51,832 bases of DNA from RYN-431 sp036388295 (GTDB lineage Bacteria > Planctomycetota > Phycisphaerae > Tepidisphaerales > Tepidisphaeraceae): the NCBI GenBank assembly GCA_036388295.1, contig DASVSC010000279.1:1-51832 (forward strand), in the 5' to 3' direction. Positions within the stretch are counted from its first letter, which is position 1, and every line of letters begins with the position of its first letter. Under the pieces are notes generated by a model. That model saw only the letters and a program-made list of their open reading frames with translations, was not told where the DNA came from and did not search any database. The position numbers were made by a program, and so were the translations under genes. Positions 34,649 through 43,594 of the stretch are shown here, piece by piece.

Positions 34649-36234
34649 ATGCAAAACCACTCGACGGAAGCAGAGCGGTGGCGTTGAGCGATCCTGCCAG
34701 CGCGGTGATGCCATCCGTTTCGTTCGACACCCCATCCGGCTTGCCGACTAGTTTCGTGGCAGGTTACGGGGTTCGAGCCGCTCAAGGCTTCAGTTGGATG
34801 CTCCTTCAGACCGTGTTCGGGAAGCTGGCCGGTATTGTGACGCAGGTCGTGCTCGGGCGACTTTTGCTTCAGGACGACTTTGCTTTAGTCGGCCTTGCCT
34901 ATGTCGTCACAGCATTTGCCGGCATCGTGCAGGATGCTGGATTGTCCCAGGTGCTGATCCACCGACAGCGACGGTTCAGGCAGTGGTCGAACATTGTTGC
35001 TTGGATGTCGCTGGCGAGCGGGCTCTGCGCCGCCGCCCTGATTGCAGGTGCCGCGCCGGTTGCGGCGCGTATTTACCAGGAACCCCGATTGGTACCGCTG
35101 TTGTTGCTATTAGCGGCGGGCGCGCCGCTCAACACTATTGGGGTGGTGCCTGGAGTGCTTCTCCAGATCACCATGCGGTTCAGGTTTCTAGCCATCGCAC
35201 AGTTCGGCTTCACCCTTCTTACGGCTTCGTTGACAATCCTCATGGCGACACTGGATTGCGGTCCTTACGCCATCGTCGTGCCTCCAATGCTCACCGCCGT
35301 CGTCAGGGGCGTCATCTATTGGTCAGTCGCTAGGCCGCCGCTTCGTTATCATCCCGACTTTGGGCGTTGGCGATACGTTTTAGGCGACAGCGCTCTGATT
35401 CTTGCGTCTGCATTCTTCGTTACGGTCACAATGCAGGCCGACAATCTCGTGCTCGGCCTGCTGGCAACGAAAGATGTCTTAGGTGCGTACTACTTCGGCT
35501 TCAATTTGTCGATGCAGACCACACTGCTGATAACGGCGACACTCACCTCCGTACTATTCCCGGTCTTAAGCAAGCTTCAGCACGAGCCGCAGCGGCAATG
35601 TGCCGCGTTTCTTCAGGCCGCCCGTATCGTCGCATTGGTGGGCGTCCCAGCATGTGTTCTACAGGCATCAGTCGCCGATCCGATCATGCGTGCGGTTTTT
35701 GGCACGAAGTGGCTTGCTGCCATTCCCATCGTACAGATTCTAAGCGTCGGCAGTGCGTTGCAACTGGTTAACGCGCCGGCGATGAGCCTTATTCAAGCTC
35801 AAGGCCGATTCAAGATTATGTTTCGCCTGACGGTGTTGCTTTCAATGTTGTTTCTGATGTTGGTGATTGTCGGCGCAATGGCCGGTGGAGCAATCGGCGT
35901 GGCGGTAGCCGCCACAGTAGCAGCCGGGGTGGGGGGCTTGTTGGTGCCGACGATCGCGATCCGACCCGCGGGGAGATCAGTGTGGGACGTACTTACGCTT
36001 TACGTCTCGCCTGTTGCCGTAGCCGCTGCTGCCGCGTGCACGGCCATCATTCTCGTAGGGTTCGTGCCGACGGAGAAGCTAAGCGGACGGCTCGGGCACG
36101 CCGTCCAGGCGACACTCGTTGCTGTTAGCTTCGGCAGTTTTTATGTCGTCGTTATGTGCCGGATTCGAGCCGAGGATGTTGCAGATCTTTGGAGACGAGT
36201 AATTGGTTTGAGACAGCGAGCTGGAAGGAGGTAG
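34636..36234 (+). CDS. Polysaccharide flippase (Wzx/WzxC-like, MOP superfamily)
   Basis: 532-residue multispanning protein of the oligosaccharide-lipid flippase group, moving undecaprenyl-linked glycan units to the periplasmic face. The entry GVRAAQGFSWMLLQTVFGKL and LGRLLLQDDFALVGLAYVVT are typical. TMQADNLVLGLLATKDVLGAYYFGF (split over two helices) is the WzxC-like central motif. About 12-14 membrane segments are present. The start is uncertain: GTG 34636 or ATG 34708 (MPSVSFDTPSG). Codons end in A/T more often than in yeaH or spoVR. First gene of the island; no Wzy polymerase is visible beside it. Confidence 0.85.
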   Translation: MPDVHAKPLDGSRAVALSDPASAVMPSVSFDTPSGLPTSFVAGYGVRAAQGFSWMLLQTVFGKLAGIVTQVVLGRLLLQDDFALVGLAYVVTAFAGIVQDAGLSQVLIHRQRRFRQWSNIVAWMSLASGLCAAALIAGAAPVAARIYQEPRLVPLLLLLAAGAPLNTIGVVPGVLLQITMRFRFLAIAQFGFTLLTASLTILMATLDCGPYAIVVPPMLTAVVRGVIYWSVARPPLRYHPDFGRWRYVLGDSALILASAFFVTVTMQADNLVLGLLATKDVLGAYYFGFNLSMQTTLLITATLTSVLFPVLSKLQHEPQRQCAAFLQAARIVALVGVPACVLQASVADPIMRAVFGTKWLAAIPIVQILSVGSALQLVNAPAMSLIQAQGRFKIMFRLTVLLSMLFLMLVIVGAMAGGAIGVAVAATVAAGVGGLLVPTIAIRPAGRSVWDVLTLYVSPVAVAAAAACTAIILVGFVPTEKLSGRLGHAVQATLVAVSFGSFYVVVMCRIRAEDVADLWRRVIGLRQRAGRR

Positions 36235-36239
36235 ATCAC

Positions 36240-36956
36240 TTGAGGTTGTTCAAAAAGCTGATACGCGCTTGGGTCGTGCCGCTTATCAGCGGGGCACGGA
36301 AGGATAGCGGGCCGCCTGGCGTGACTGCTGGCGAACGCTGCCATGTGGCGGATTGCGACATCGAACCCTTCGTGACCCTCGGGGACGCTGTCACACTGAT
36401 TCGATGCCGGGTCGGCAGACGAACCTACGTGATGCGCGACGCCCAAGCTTGGCACGCTAAGATCGGCAAATTTTGCTCTGTAGCGACTGGCGCAGTGATC
36501 GGACTCGGAGAACATCCATCGCGCGAGTACGTCTCGACTCATCCTATCTTCTATGCGGCTCGACCTTGGGTAGGTATGGACTTCCTTGGACGCGATCATC
36601 ATGACGATTCGCCCCTCACGGTTATCGGTAACGACGTTTGGATCGGCGCCCACGCGCTGATAAAAGCTGGGATTACAATCGGCGATGGTGCGATCATCGG
36701 CGCGGGGGCCGTCGTGACTCATGACGTGCCTTGTTACGCAGTCGTGGTGGGTGTGCCAGCGCGCGTCCTCCGTTCGCGCTTCGATGATGCATCGGTTCAA
36801 TACCTTCTTAACCTCCGTTGGTGGGATAAATCTGACGAATGGCTTCGCGAACATGTTGAATTATTCCGGGATCTGAAAGAACTAGTTGACAAAGTTCCAG
36901 TGTCTACCCCAGTGCGAGCGATAACTCGGACCGCCGAAGGCGCAGCTCATGAATAA
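36240..36956 (+). CDS. Left-handed beta-helix acyltransferase (CatB/XAT-like)
   Basis: 238-residue hexapeptide-repeat acyltransferase. The repeats run from VTAGERCHVADCDIEPFVTL through TVIGNDVWIGAHALIKAGIT to IGDGAIIGAGAVVTHDVPCY. The conserved close is AVVVGVPARVLRSRF. The segment GKFCSVATGAVIGLGEHP with a His matches the catalytic region of xenobiotic/sugar acetyltransferases. I choose the rare TTG start at 36240 because a strong AAGGAGGT lies 7 nt upstream; the ATG at 36156 is inside the flippase gene. It probably O- or N-acetylates a sugar of the island's glycan. It overlaps the next gene by 8 bp. Confidence 0.82.
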   Translation: MRLFKKLIRAWVVPLISGARKDSGPPGVTAGERCHVADCDIEPFVTLGDAVTLIRCRVGRRTYVMRDAQAWHAKIGKFCSVATGAVIGLGEHPSREYVSTHPIFYAARPWVGMDFLGRDHHDDSPLTVIGNDVWIGAHALIKAGITIGDGAIIGAGAVVTHDVPCYAVVVGVPARVLRSRFDDASVQYLLNLRWWDKSDEWLREHVELFRDLKELVDKVPVSTPVRAITRTAEGAAHE

Positions 36957-37704
36957 TTCTAAAAGGCCCCTCGACAACCGTCGGGCAGATTACTCGTCTT
37001 TCGGTCGCGAAGACCAATTTATCGTTCCGCTGTTGGGCTCTGTCATCGAGGGAGCATTAGACCGGTACGCCCGCCCCGCGAATGGGAAGCGGCGCGTGCT
37101 CGATATCGGCTGCGGTGCACAACCGATGCGTGAACGGCTCGAGCAGGGTGGTTATATCTATGTCGGAGTCGACGTGGTGCAGAATGTCATCGGAACAGTG
37201 GACGTGATCGCGGCAATCGATCAATCGCTACCGTCAGAGCTTCTAGCGGCCCAGCCATTCGACCTGCTCCTGTGCACTGAAGTGCTGGAACACGTTGCAC
37301 ACTGGGCGGTGGCGTTTGAAAACTTCAGTCGCCTCCTCGCGCCAGGAGGTCGCTTGATCATCACGTGTCCATTCGTTTGGAAACACCACGAAGAGCCGTA
37401 TGACTTCTGGCGTCCGACGGTGCACGCGATTCAGGCTCACGCCGATCGGGTAGGCTTAGTGGTTTTAGAAAAGCGTGCCGAGGGTACGATCCGCGAAGTG
37501 CTGGGCAGCATTATCGCGCAAGTGCAGATTGCCCATGACGGGAACGGGCCATGGGTCTGGTTCCGGCGTCGGCTGATTGCCGTGGTCCGGCTCGGACTGA
37601 CGACCCTGCTGAAAAGCTCGTGGTTCCGCGGCGACGTTCGTCTCGAGGGCGAATACCACCTTACCACTTTTGCCGTGCTAACGAAGCCGGCAGGAGCGGC
37701 TTGA
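36949..37704 (+). CDS. SAM-dependent methyltransferase (class I)
   Basis: 251 residues with a Rossmann-type SAM fold. Motif I is RVLDIGCGAQPM (about 48-59), the acidic ribose-binding position is in YVGVDVV, and LLCTEVLEHV is motif IV. RLLAPGGRLIITCPFVWKHH completes the pattern for a type-11 methyltransferase, often met in polysaccharide clusters. The target is probably a sugar hydroxyl or glycan cap. It overlaps the acyltransferase gene by 8 bp and shares one base with the next GT2 (TGATG), consistent with one transcript. Confidence 0.85.
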   Translation: MNNSKRPLDNRRADYSSFGREDQFIVPLLGSVIEGALDRYARPANGKRRVLDIGCGAQPMRERLEQGGYIYVGVDVVQNVIGTVDVIAAIDQSLPSELLAAQPFDLLLCTEVLEHVAHWAVAFENFSRLLAPGGRLIITCPFVWKHHEEPYDFWRPTVHAIQAHADRVGLVVLEKRAEGTIREVLGSIIAQVQIAHDGNGPWVWFRRRLIAVVRLGLTTLLKSSWFRGDVRLEGEYHLTTFAVLTKPAGAA

Positions 37705-38660
37705 TGTCGAATGACCGTCTGCCGGCGGTAACGGTCGTTATTCCCTGCTACCGTCAAGCTCATTTTCTGCTTGGATGCATTGATAGCGTGCTGGCGCAAG
37801 GCGGACAGCCAGAGATAATCGTTGTCAATGATGGGTCCCCCGACGATACCGAACAGGTCGCAGCGCGTTACGGCACCCGCATCCGTTACGTCGCGCAAAC
37901 TAATCAGGGCCTTGCTAAGGCGCGAAATAAGGGGCTCGAACTGGCAACGGGCACATACATCATTTTCCTCGACAGCGACGACCTGCTCGCCGATGGGGCG
38001 ATTCACGCCCACCTTGCCGCAGCCGCGGCCGCTCCACAAGCGAACGTTTTCTGTGGGGCGTGGGACGATTTTGATTCCACCGGCGGGACTATTGGTAGAC
38101 ACCCGGCTCCCACTTTCGAACCTAATCCTCTTGAGGCGATTGCAGTCCAGAACGTGGCTCCTCCGGTATGCTATATGTTCGGTACTCAGACCGTTCGCGA
38201 CGCCGGCGGCTTCGACGTTGATTCGCGTTTGTACGGCCATGAAGATTGGGCACTACTTTTGAAACTCGCTAGCGGGGGAGAGAAGTTTGTGCGAGTGGAT
38301 CATTGCGTGGCGCAGTACCGCTTGAGCGACACCTCCATGTCCATCACCGGCGCACAGCGGATGAACCAGAGTGGTATCCTGCTACTTCGACAATACGGCC
38401 TGAAGTGGCTTGGGGAGCATCAAGTTCGCGGCAGACAATTACGTTCGGTCCTAGCAGAAAGATTAAAAGGGGACGCGATTCACCACTTGCGGTCGGGTCG
38501 TCGCATGGCAGCATCGCTGTCGGTCGTTCGCTCTATTAACGGCCTTTTGCGCGGTCACCAATGGCGCTTTGTGGTTGCTATGCCCGTACTATTACTTATG
38601 TCGACCGAACGCCTCAATCGCCGGTGGCCCCTTTGCCGGACGTCATCTGTGTCTTCATGA
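37704..38660 (+). CDS. Glycosyltransferase family 2 (first of three)
   Basis: 318-residue GT-A enzyme. VTVVIPCYRQAHFL and IIVVNDGSPDDTEQ bind the nucleotide, YIIFLDSDD contains the metal-binding DxD, and GHEDWALLLKLA is the acceptor-side ED motif. Start is ATG 37704 after AGGAG at 8 nt. The basic C-terminus (SGRRMAASLSVVRSING) could associate with the membrane. The sugar is unknown. It has the same layout as the two following genes, so the three probably add successive sugars to one lipid-linked unit. Confidence 0.88.
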   Translation: MSNDRLPAVTVVIPCYRQAHFLLGCIDSVLAQGGQPEIIVVNDGSPDDTEQVAARYGTRIRYVAQTNQGLAKARNKGLELATGTYIIFLDSDDLLADGAIHAHLAAAAAAPQANVFCGAWDDFDSTGGTIGRHPAPTFEPNPLEAIAVQNVAPPVCYMFGTQTVRDAGGFDVDSRLYGHEDWALLLKLASGGEKFVRVDHCVAQYRLSDTSMSITGAQRMNQSGILLLRQYGLKWLGEHQVRGRQLRSVLAERLKGDAIHHLRSGRRMAASLSVVRSINGLLRGHQWRFVVAMPVLLLMSTERLNRRWPLCRTSSVSS

Positions 38661-38666
38661 ACGTGT

Positions 38667-39641
38667 ATGCTCATTATGTCAACCGCTAGTTTTGCACCCG
38701 CTCCCACTGTGTCCGTGGTTATTCCCACGTACAACGCCAGTGCTCTGCTGTTGGAAACACTTGGCACAGTTTTTCGCCAGACGCATACGGATTTTGAGGC
38801 GGTTGTAGTTGTCGACGGGTGCACCGACGACACTCTCGAGAAGCTTCGGCAAGTTCATGATGCGCGTCTACGAATCGTCGAACAGCCGAACGGCGGCATC
38901 GGCGTGGCACGCAACCGCGGCATTGACGAGGCGCGAGGCAAGTACGTTGCACTGCTCGACCATGACGACCTGTGGCACCCGCGTAAGCTCGAGGTGCAAG
39001 TCGATTTTCTCCAGCGCCATCCGCAGTGTGCATCGGCGACATCTCCCTTTGACACAACTGAGTCGCTCGAGGTGCCACAGTTCCGACGAGAAGAGGTGTG
39101 TGCCGCACCTGGCGTTGTGCCTCGGCCATTGCGAGTGATGGCGACCGGAACGCAATTGATACTAAGTTCGGCTTTGATCTTCGTCCGTGAAGCCGCGACC
39201 GGACTTCGCTACGCGACACAGCGTCAGTGCATCGAGGATTTGCCCTTTCAGATCAAACTGATGGGCAGGGGGGACTTCGGTATCGCCGGGGATGACATCC
39301 TGATGACCTACCGCATGCACGCGTCCAACTATTCCAAACAAGCTTCCTTTTACTACAACGGAGTCCGGCTTCTGCGAAAGATGGACCGTAACGGCGAGTT
39401 TGCCGAGTTTACAGGCGAGGCGCGTCAGGATTTGGACCTGTACATTGCCTACATGTCCCGCTGGGCAACTATGATGCAGATCACCGGCGGTTATCGGGGC
39501 CAAGCTCTCTCATTGTACCTGAGTGAATTGCCACACCAACTTCGGCTGCGACGATGGCGCTATATCGCAGCCATGCCCCCGTTATTGCTCATGCCGTACA
39601 AGGCCATCCGAAAGCGTTATGGCCAGCACGCCACAAGCTAA
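38667..39641 (+). CDS. Glycosyltransferase family 2 (second of three)
   Basis: 324 residues. VSVVIPTYNASALLLETL and AVVVVDGCTDDTLEKL form the nucleotide-binding part. YVALLDHDDLWHPRKLE has DHD as metal-binding triad, and QCIEDLPFQIKLM is the ED motif. The C-terminus ends MPPLLLMPYKAIRKRYG, closely like that of the preceding GT2 (MPVLLLMSTERLNRRW), suggesting tandem duplication and divergence. Start may be ATG 38667 or 38676. It begins 6 bp after the previous gene. Confidence 0.88.
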   Translation: MLIMSTASFAPAPTVSVVIPTYNASALLLETLGTVFRQTHTDFEAVVVVDGCTDDTLEKLRQVHDARLRIVEQPNGGIGVARNRGIDEARGKYVALLDHDDLWHPRKLEVQVDFLQRHPQCASATSPFDTTESLEVPQFRREEVCAAPGVVPRPLRVMATGTQLILSSALIFVREAATGLRYATQRQCIEDLPFQIKLMGRGDFGIAGDDILMTYRMHASNYSKQASFYYNGVRLLRKMDRNGEFAEFTGEARQDLDLYIAYMSRWATMMQITGGYRGQALSLYLSELPHQLRLRRWRYIAAMPPLLLMPYKAIRKRYGQHATS

Positions 39642-39669
39642 ACCGAGCGACTCCCCGATCCAGGCCATC

Positions 39670-40596
39670 ATGAATCAACCGCTCTTTACGATCCTGATCC
39701 CCACCTACAACCGGGGGCACCTTATCGAGGCTACGGTCCAATCGGTGGTCAACCAGCGATTCGATTCGTGCGAAATTGTGGTGGTTGACGACGGGTCCAC
39801 GGACAATACTCAATCGGTCCTAGAGAAGTTTGGCGAACACGTTCGGGTCTTCACACAAAGCAATGCCGGCCCGGGAGCGGCTCGCAATCTCGGTATAACC
39901 CAGGCCCTTGGGGAGTACGTGATCTTCCTCGACAGCGACGACCTGCAGTTCCCGTGGACGCTGCAGAACTTCGCGGCCCTTATCGACAAGCACGGACGTC
40001 CGGCAGCTATCGGAACCCATGAGGTCAACTTTTCGCATGAGTCCGAACTTGCCTCAATCCCAGGCGTTCCGCTGGTCGCTACGGTGTTTCCAGACCTGCT
40101 GTCTTTCTACGGCAGTCGGCCGCCGGTAACTTTCCCGACCGGTGCCGTCGCAGTCCGCACTGATGTGTTGCGGGCGGTGGGCGGCTTTCCTGCCGAGAAG
40201 AATGTGCTGTGCGAAGACATCGATCTCTGGCTCCGGATCGGCATCCAGCCCGGTTTCATTCACGTCGCCACGCCGCCATCTTATGGGCTACGCCAGCATC
40301 CGGGGAACACGTCAAAACTCACTGTGCGCAGTGCGGTGGGTTTGCAAGATGTCATCCGCGATGAACGGGCCGGCTGTTACCCCGGCGGACGTGGACGTAA
40401 GCGGGAACGGTTAGCCCTGATCACCTTCGTCGGCCGGGCAATCATTGTGCAGTGCTCGATGTCGAGACAAACACGTTGGGCTTGGTTGCTGTACCTAAAA
40501 CTCCTGCCATGGCACTTGCGTCTGGGACGCTTCAAGTTCGTCTCGCTGGCCCCACCCGTTATCGCGAAGAACATGTTTAAAACCAGTGTGCCGTAG
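39670..40596 (+). CDS. Glycosyltransferase family 2 (third of three)
   Basis: 308 residues from ATG 39670; an in-frame ATG at 39619 would add 17 residues and overlap the previous gene. FTILIPTYNRGHLIEATVQS and IVVVDDGSTDNTQSV are followed by YVIFLDSDDL (DxD) and LCEDIDLWLRIGI (ED motif). The C-terminal RLGRFKFVSLAPPVI matches the end pattern of the other two. It is the last gene of the island; a short spacer then leads to spoVR. Confidence 0.87.
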   Translation: MNQPLFTILIPTYNRGHLIEATVQSVVNQRFDSCEIVVVDDGSTDNTQSVLEKFGEHVRVFTQSNAGPGAARNLGITQALGEYVIFLDSDDLQFPWTLQNFAALIDKHGRPAAIGTHEVNFSHESELASIPGVPLVATVFPDLLSFYGSRPPVTFPTGAVAVRTDVLRAVGGFPAEKNVLCEDIDLWLRIGIQPGFIHVATPPSYGLRQHPGNTSKLTVRSAVGLQDVIRDERAGCYPGGRGRKRERLALITFVGRAIIVQCSMSRQTRWAWLLYLKLLPWHLRLGRFKFVSLAPPVIAKNMFKTSVP

Positions 40597-40610
40597 TGAC
40601 GTTGTAACGC

Positions 40611-40616
40611 TACAAT
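40611..40616 (+). promoter_or_regulatory. -10 hexamer before spoVR
   Basis: TACAAT, 33 nt before ATG 40650, within TTGTA-ACGC-TACAA (40602-40615). It suggests that spoVR has its own promoter now that the island separates it from prkA-yeaH. No good -35. Confidence 0.4.
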
Positions 40617-40649
40617 TTGGCCCCGGACCCACAACAAGAGGTGCGTATC

Positions 40650-42182
40650 ATGACTTCGTCAAGCGCGCTGATTCCTTTCCCGCCCGAACTGCTGGCCGCG
40701 AAGAAGCAGATTCGCGAGCAGGCGCGGTCCTACGGGCTTGATTTCTATCCCACCGTGTTCGAAATGTGCGATTTCGAACAGATGAACCAGATCGCCGCAC
40801 TCGGCGGGTTCCCGCAGCGCTACCCGCACTGGCGATGGGGCATGGAGTACGAACGCCTGCGCAAGCAGCACTTCTACGGCCTCGGGCGCATCTACGAAAT
40901 GGTCATTAACAATGACCCGTGCTACGCCTACCTGCAGGAGAGCAATCCGCTGGTCGACCAGAAGCTGGTGATCGCCCACGTTTACGCGCACTGCGACTTT
41001 TTCAAGAACAACCTTTGGTTCGGCCAGACCAATCGCAAGATGATGGACGAGATGGCCAACCACGCCACGCGCGTGCGCCGGCACATCGAAAAACAGGGGC
41101 AGGACGCGGTGGAGCGATGGCTGGACGTGTGCGTGACGCTGGAAGACCTGATCGACCCGTACAGCGTGTTCATGAAGCGTCAGCCCGCCGCGCCCGCCGC
41201 CGAGGCCAAGCCGCCGGAAACGTCGTCGCGTTTCGCGGCCAAGGATTACATGGAGCGGTGGATCAACCCGCCGGGCGTCATCGAGGCCGAGGAGAAGCGA
41301 CACCGCGACGCCGCCGCCCGGGTCCGCCACGCAACACCGGCCAAGCCGACGCGCGACGTGCTGCAATATCTGCTCGACCATGCCCGCCTCGAAGACTGGC
41401 AGGCCGACTGCCTGTCGATCATCCGCGAGGAGGCTTACTACTACGCCCCGCAAGGCATGACGAAGGTCATGAACGAAGGCTGGGCCACCTATTGGCACAG
41501 CAAGCTGATGACCACGCACTTCCTCGAAAGCAGCGAAGTCATTGACTACGCCGACCACCACAGCGGCACCGTCCACATGCCGCCCGGCGGATTCAATCCG
41601 TACAAGATCGGCGTGGAACTGTTCCGCGACATCGAAGACCGCTGGAACAAAGGCCGCTTCGGCCGTGAGTATGACGAATCGGACCGGCTGGGCGAACGGA
41701 AGACCTGGGACAAGGGCCTCGGGCTCGGCCGGGAGAAGATCTTCGAAGTCCGCCGTCTCTACAACGACGTGACGTTCATCGACGAGTTCATGACCGACGA
41801 GTTCATCGAAAAGCACCGCTACTACCAGTACGGCAAAGACCCGCACACCGGCCAGTTAAAGATCGTCAGCCGCGACCCGAAACGTATTCGCCAGAACCTG
41901 ATGTACCGCCTGACCAACATGGGCCGGCCGTTCATCTACGTCGTCGACGGCAACTACGCCAATCGCGGCGAGCTATACCTGGCCCACCAGCACAACGGGC
42001 TGGACATCGAGATCAAGTTCGCGATCGAGACGTTGAAAAACCTACACACTGTCTGGGGCCGGCCATGCCATCTGCAGGCGCGCATTGACGAAGAAATGAT
42101 GTTATTCAGCTTCGACGGCCAGCAGGCGAAGCAGCAGACGATCCGGGAAGAGACGCCGAAGCCGGCGCACGTGATCGATTGA
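40650..42182 (+). CDS. spoVR: SpoVR family protein
   Basis: 510-residue SpoVR-type protein, named for B. subtilis spore cortex formation but widespread in non-sporulating bacteria with PrkA and YeaH. Conserved text: YGLDFYPTVFEMCDFEQMNQ, GGFPQRYPHWRWGMEYERL, VIAHVYAHCDFFKNN, IIREEAYYYAPQGMTKVMNE followed by GWATYWHSK, and HHSGTVHMPPG. The His-rich motifs look like metal ligands. AGAGGTG lies 8 nt before ATG 40650. Biochemical role is unknown; context in other genomes suggests the trio acts in one stress-response complex. Codon use returns to the GC-rich pattern of prkA. Confidence 0.95.
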   Translation: MTSSSALIPFPPELLAAKKQIREQARSYGLDFYPTVFEMCDFEQMNQIAALGGFPQRYPHWRWGMEYERLRKQHFYGLGRIYEMVINNDPCYAYLQESNPLVDQKLVIAHVYAHCDFFKNNLWFGQTNRKMMDEMANHATRVRRHIEKQGQDAVERWLDVCVTLEDLIDPYSVFMKRQPAAPAAEAKPPETSSRFAAKDYMERWINPPGVIEAEEKRHRDAAARVRHATPAKPTRDVLQYLLDHARLEDWQADCLSIIREEAYYYAPQGMTKVMNEGWATYWHSKLMTTHFLESSEVIDYADHHSGTVHMPPGGFNPYKIGVELFRDIEDRWNKGRFGREYDESDRLGERKTWDKGLGLGREKIFEVRRLYNDVTFIDEFMTDEFIEKHRYYQYGKDPHTGQLKIVSRDPKRIRQNLMYRLTNMGRPFIYVVDGNYANRGELYLAHQHNGLDIEIKFAIETLKNLHTVWGRPCHLQARIDEEMMLFSFDGQQAKQQTIREETPKPAHVID

Positions 42183-42214
42183 GCGGCGAATGCGGAGGCG
42201 GTTTGGTATGCTTG

Positions 42215-42832
42215 ATGGCTATGTCACACCTACTCCAATCAGTCCGCCGACATACGCTGTCAGACTATCTGAGCTTGGATAATGCGGCCGGACCGAAACA
42301 CGAGTTCCACGATGGGCTTGTCGTGGCAATGTCTGGCGGATCGATTAAGCACGCGGCAATTTTGACCAACATCCCGATCGCCGTGGCGGCCGCTTTGAAG
42401 GGAACATCATGTCGGCCTTACGGTTCCGACCTTCGCATATACGTCCGATCGGTGAACGCCGTTTTTTACCCGGACGCCAGCATTATCTGCGGCGAAACAG
42501 AATCGGATGCCGGTTTGCCCGGCGGTGAGGCGGCCACGAATCCTGTTGTGATCTTCGAAGTGCTTTCACCGTCGACGGAGAAGCTCGATCGCACACGAAA
42601 ATTCTCTGCGTACATGCAGTTGCAGTCCCTGCGGGAATACGTCCTGGTTTACAGCGATCAGGCACGCATCGAATCTTTTCTTCGTCAGGACGATGGGGCG
42701 TGGACGTTCAGTTTTGTTGAGAGCTTCGACGCGATGCTTCGACTTCGCAGCCTGAACGTGTCGCTGTCGACGCGCGATATCTTTGCCGGTGTTACGTTCG
42801 ATCCGATTCCTGAGCCGCCGACGCTCGGGTAG
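42215..42832 (+). CDS. Uma2 family protein (DUF820, PD-(D/E)XK fold)
   Basis: 205 residues. HTLSDYLSLDNAAGPKHEFH with Glu, SGGSIKHAAILTNI, and YPDASIICG (Asp), then NPVVIFEVLSPSTEKLDRTR (Glu...) are the catalytic-core elements of the restriction-endonuclease-like Uma2 family. These genes are abundant in planctomycetes and cyanobacteria; in vivo role is unclear. Start ATG 42215 or 42221. A TGG-TATGCT (42207-42212) lies directly upstream, so 42221 could be a leaderless start. More A/T-ending codons than spoVR. Convergent with uppS, 3 bp apart. Confidence 0.85.
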   Translation: MAMSHLLQSVRRHTLSDYLSLDNAAGPKHEFHDGLVVAMSGGSIKHAAILTNIPIAVAAALKGTSCRPYGSDLRIYVRSVNAVFYPDASIICGETESDAGLPGGEAATNPVVIFEVLSPSTEKLDRTRKFSAYMQLQSLREYVLVYSDQARIESFLRQDDGAWTFSFVESFDAMLRLRSLNVSLSTRDIFAGVTFDPIPEPPTLG

Positions 42833-42835
42833 CGG

Positions 42836-43594
42836 TCAGGCCTTTTGCAGCGTGTTCGTCTTGTCCAACGCCCCGAACCGCCGGTTCCGCTGGCCGTATG
42901 CGGCCAAGGCTTCGTGCAACTCTTTCACCCCGAACTCCGGCCACAGCACGTCGCTGACGTACAACTCGGCGTAGCTGATCTGCCACAGCAGGTAATTGCT
43001 CACGCGCATCTCGCCGGCCGTGCGGATGAGCAGGTCGACGTCCGGCCAACCGGCGGTGTAGAGGTGGTCGCTGATCGTCTGCTCGGTCACGTCGCGTGGC
43101 TCGAGCTGGCCGGCTTTGACCTTTTCTGCGATCGCCCGCACGGCGTCCGTGATTTCGGCCCGGGAGCCGTAGTTCAAGGCCAGCACCAAGTTCAAGCCGG
43201 TATTGCCTTTCGTCAGGGCCAGCGTCGTATTCACTTCCTCCAGCACTTCGTCGGGCAGATTGTCCAGTCGGCCGATCTGGTGGAAGCGGATGTTGTTTTT
43301 CATCATCGTCTCGCGCTCTTCACGCAAGTAATCGATGTACATCCGCATCAGGAACGCCACCTCGTCCAGCGGGCGTTTCCAGTTCTCGATGCTGAAGCTG
43401 TAGAGCGTCAGGTAGTCGGGCCCGCGGTTTTCGTCGCGCAGGCGGCTGGCCTCGGTGACGATGGTTTTCACGACACGCGCGCCCTGCTGATGGCCGCGCG
43501 TGCGGATGCTGCCCTGGCGGACGGCCCAACGGCCGTTGCCGTCCATGATGATTGCGATGTGCTTCGGCACGCGAACCGCGTTCGTGTCACTCAT
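42836..43594 (-). CDS. uppS: Isoprenyl transferase (undecaprenyl diphosphate synthase)
   Basis: 252-residue cis-prenyltransferase, extending farnesyl diphosphate with isopentenyl units to the C55 lipid carrier for peptidoglycan and polysaccharides. HIAIIMDGNGRWA holds the catalytic Asp18. YSFSIENWKRPLDEV, LNYGSRAEITDA and DLLIRTAGEMRVSNYLLWQISY complete the family. In the RTAGEMRVSN motif, Met replaces the Gly/Gln usual in RTSGExRxSN, a minor change. It is translationally coupled to cimA by ATGA. Its lipid product is what the flippase island would need. Confidence 0.95.
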   Translation of the reverse strand: MSDTNAVRVPKHIAIIMDGNGRWAVRQGSIRTRGHQQGARVVKTIVTEASRLRDENRGPDYLTLYSFSIENWKRPLDEVAFLMRMYIDYLREERETMMKNNIRFHQIGRLDNLPDEVLEEVNTTLALTKGNTGLNLVLALNYGSRAEITDAVRAIAEKVKAGQLEPRDVTEQTISDHLYTAGWPDVDLLIRTAGEMRVSNYLLWQISYAELYVSDVLWPEFGVKELHEALAAYGQRNRRFGALDKTNTLQKA

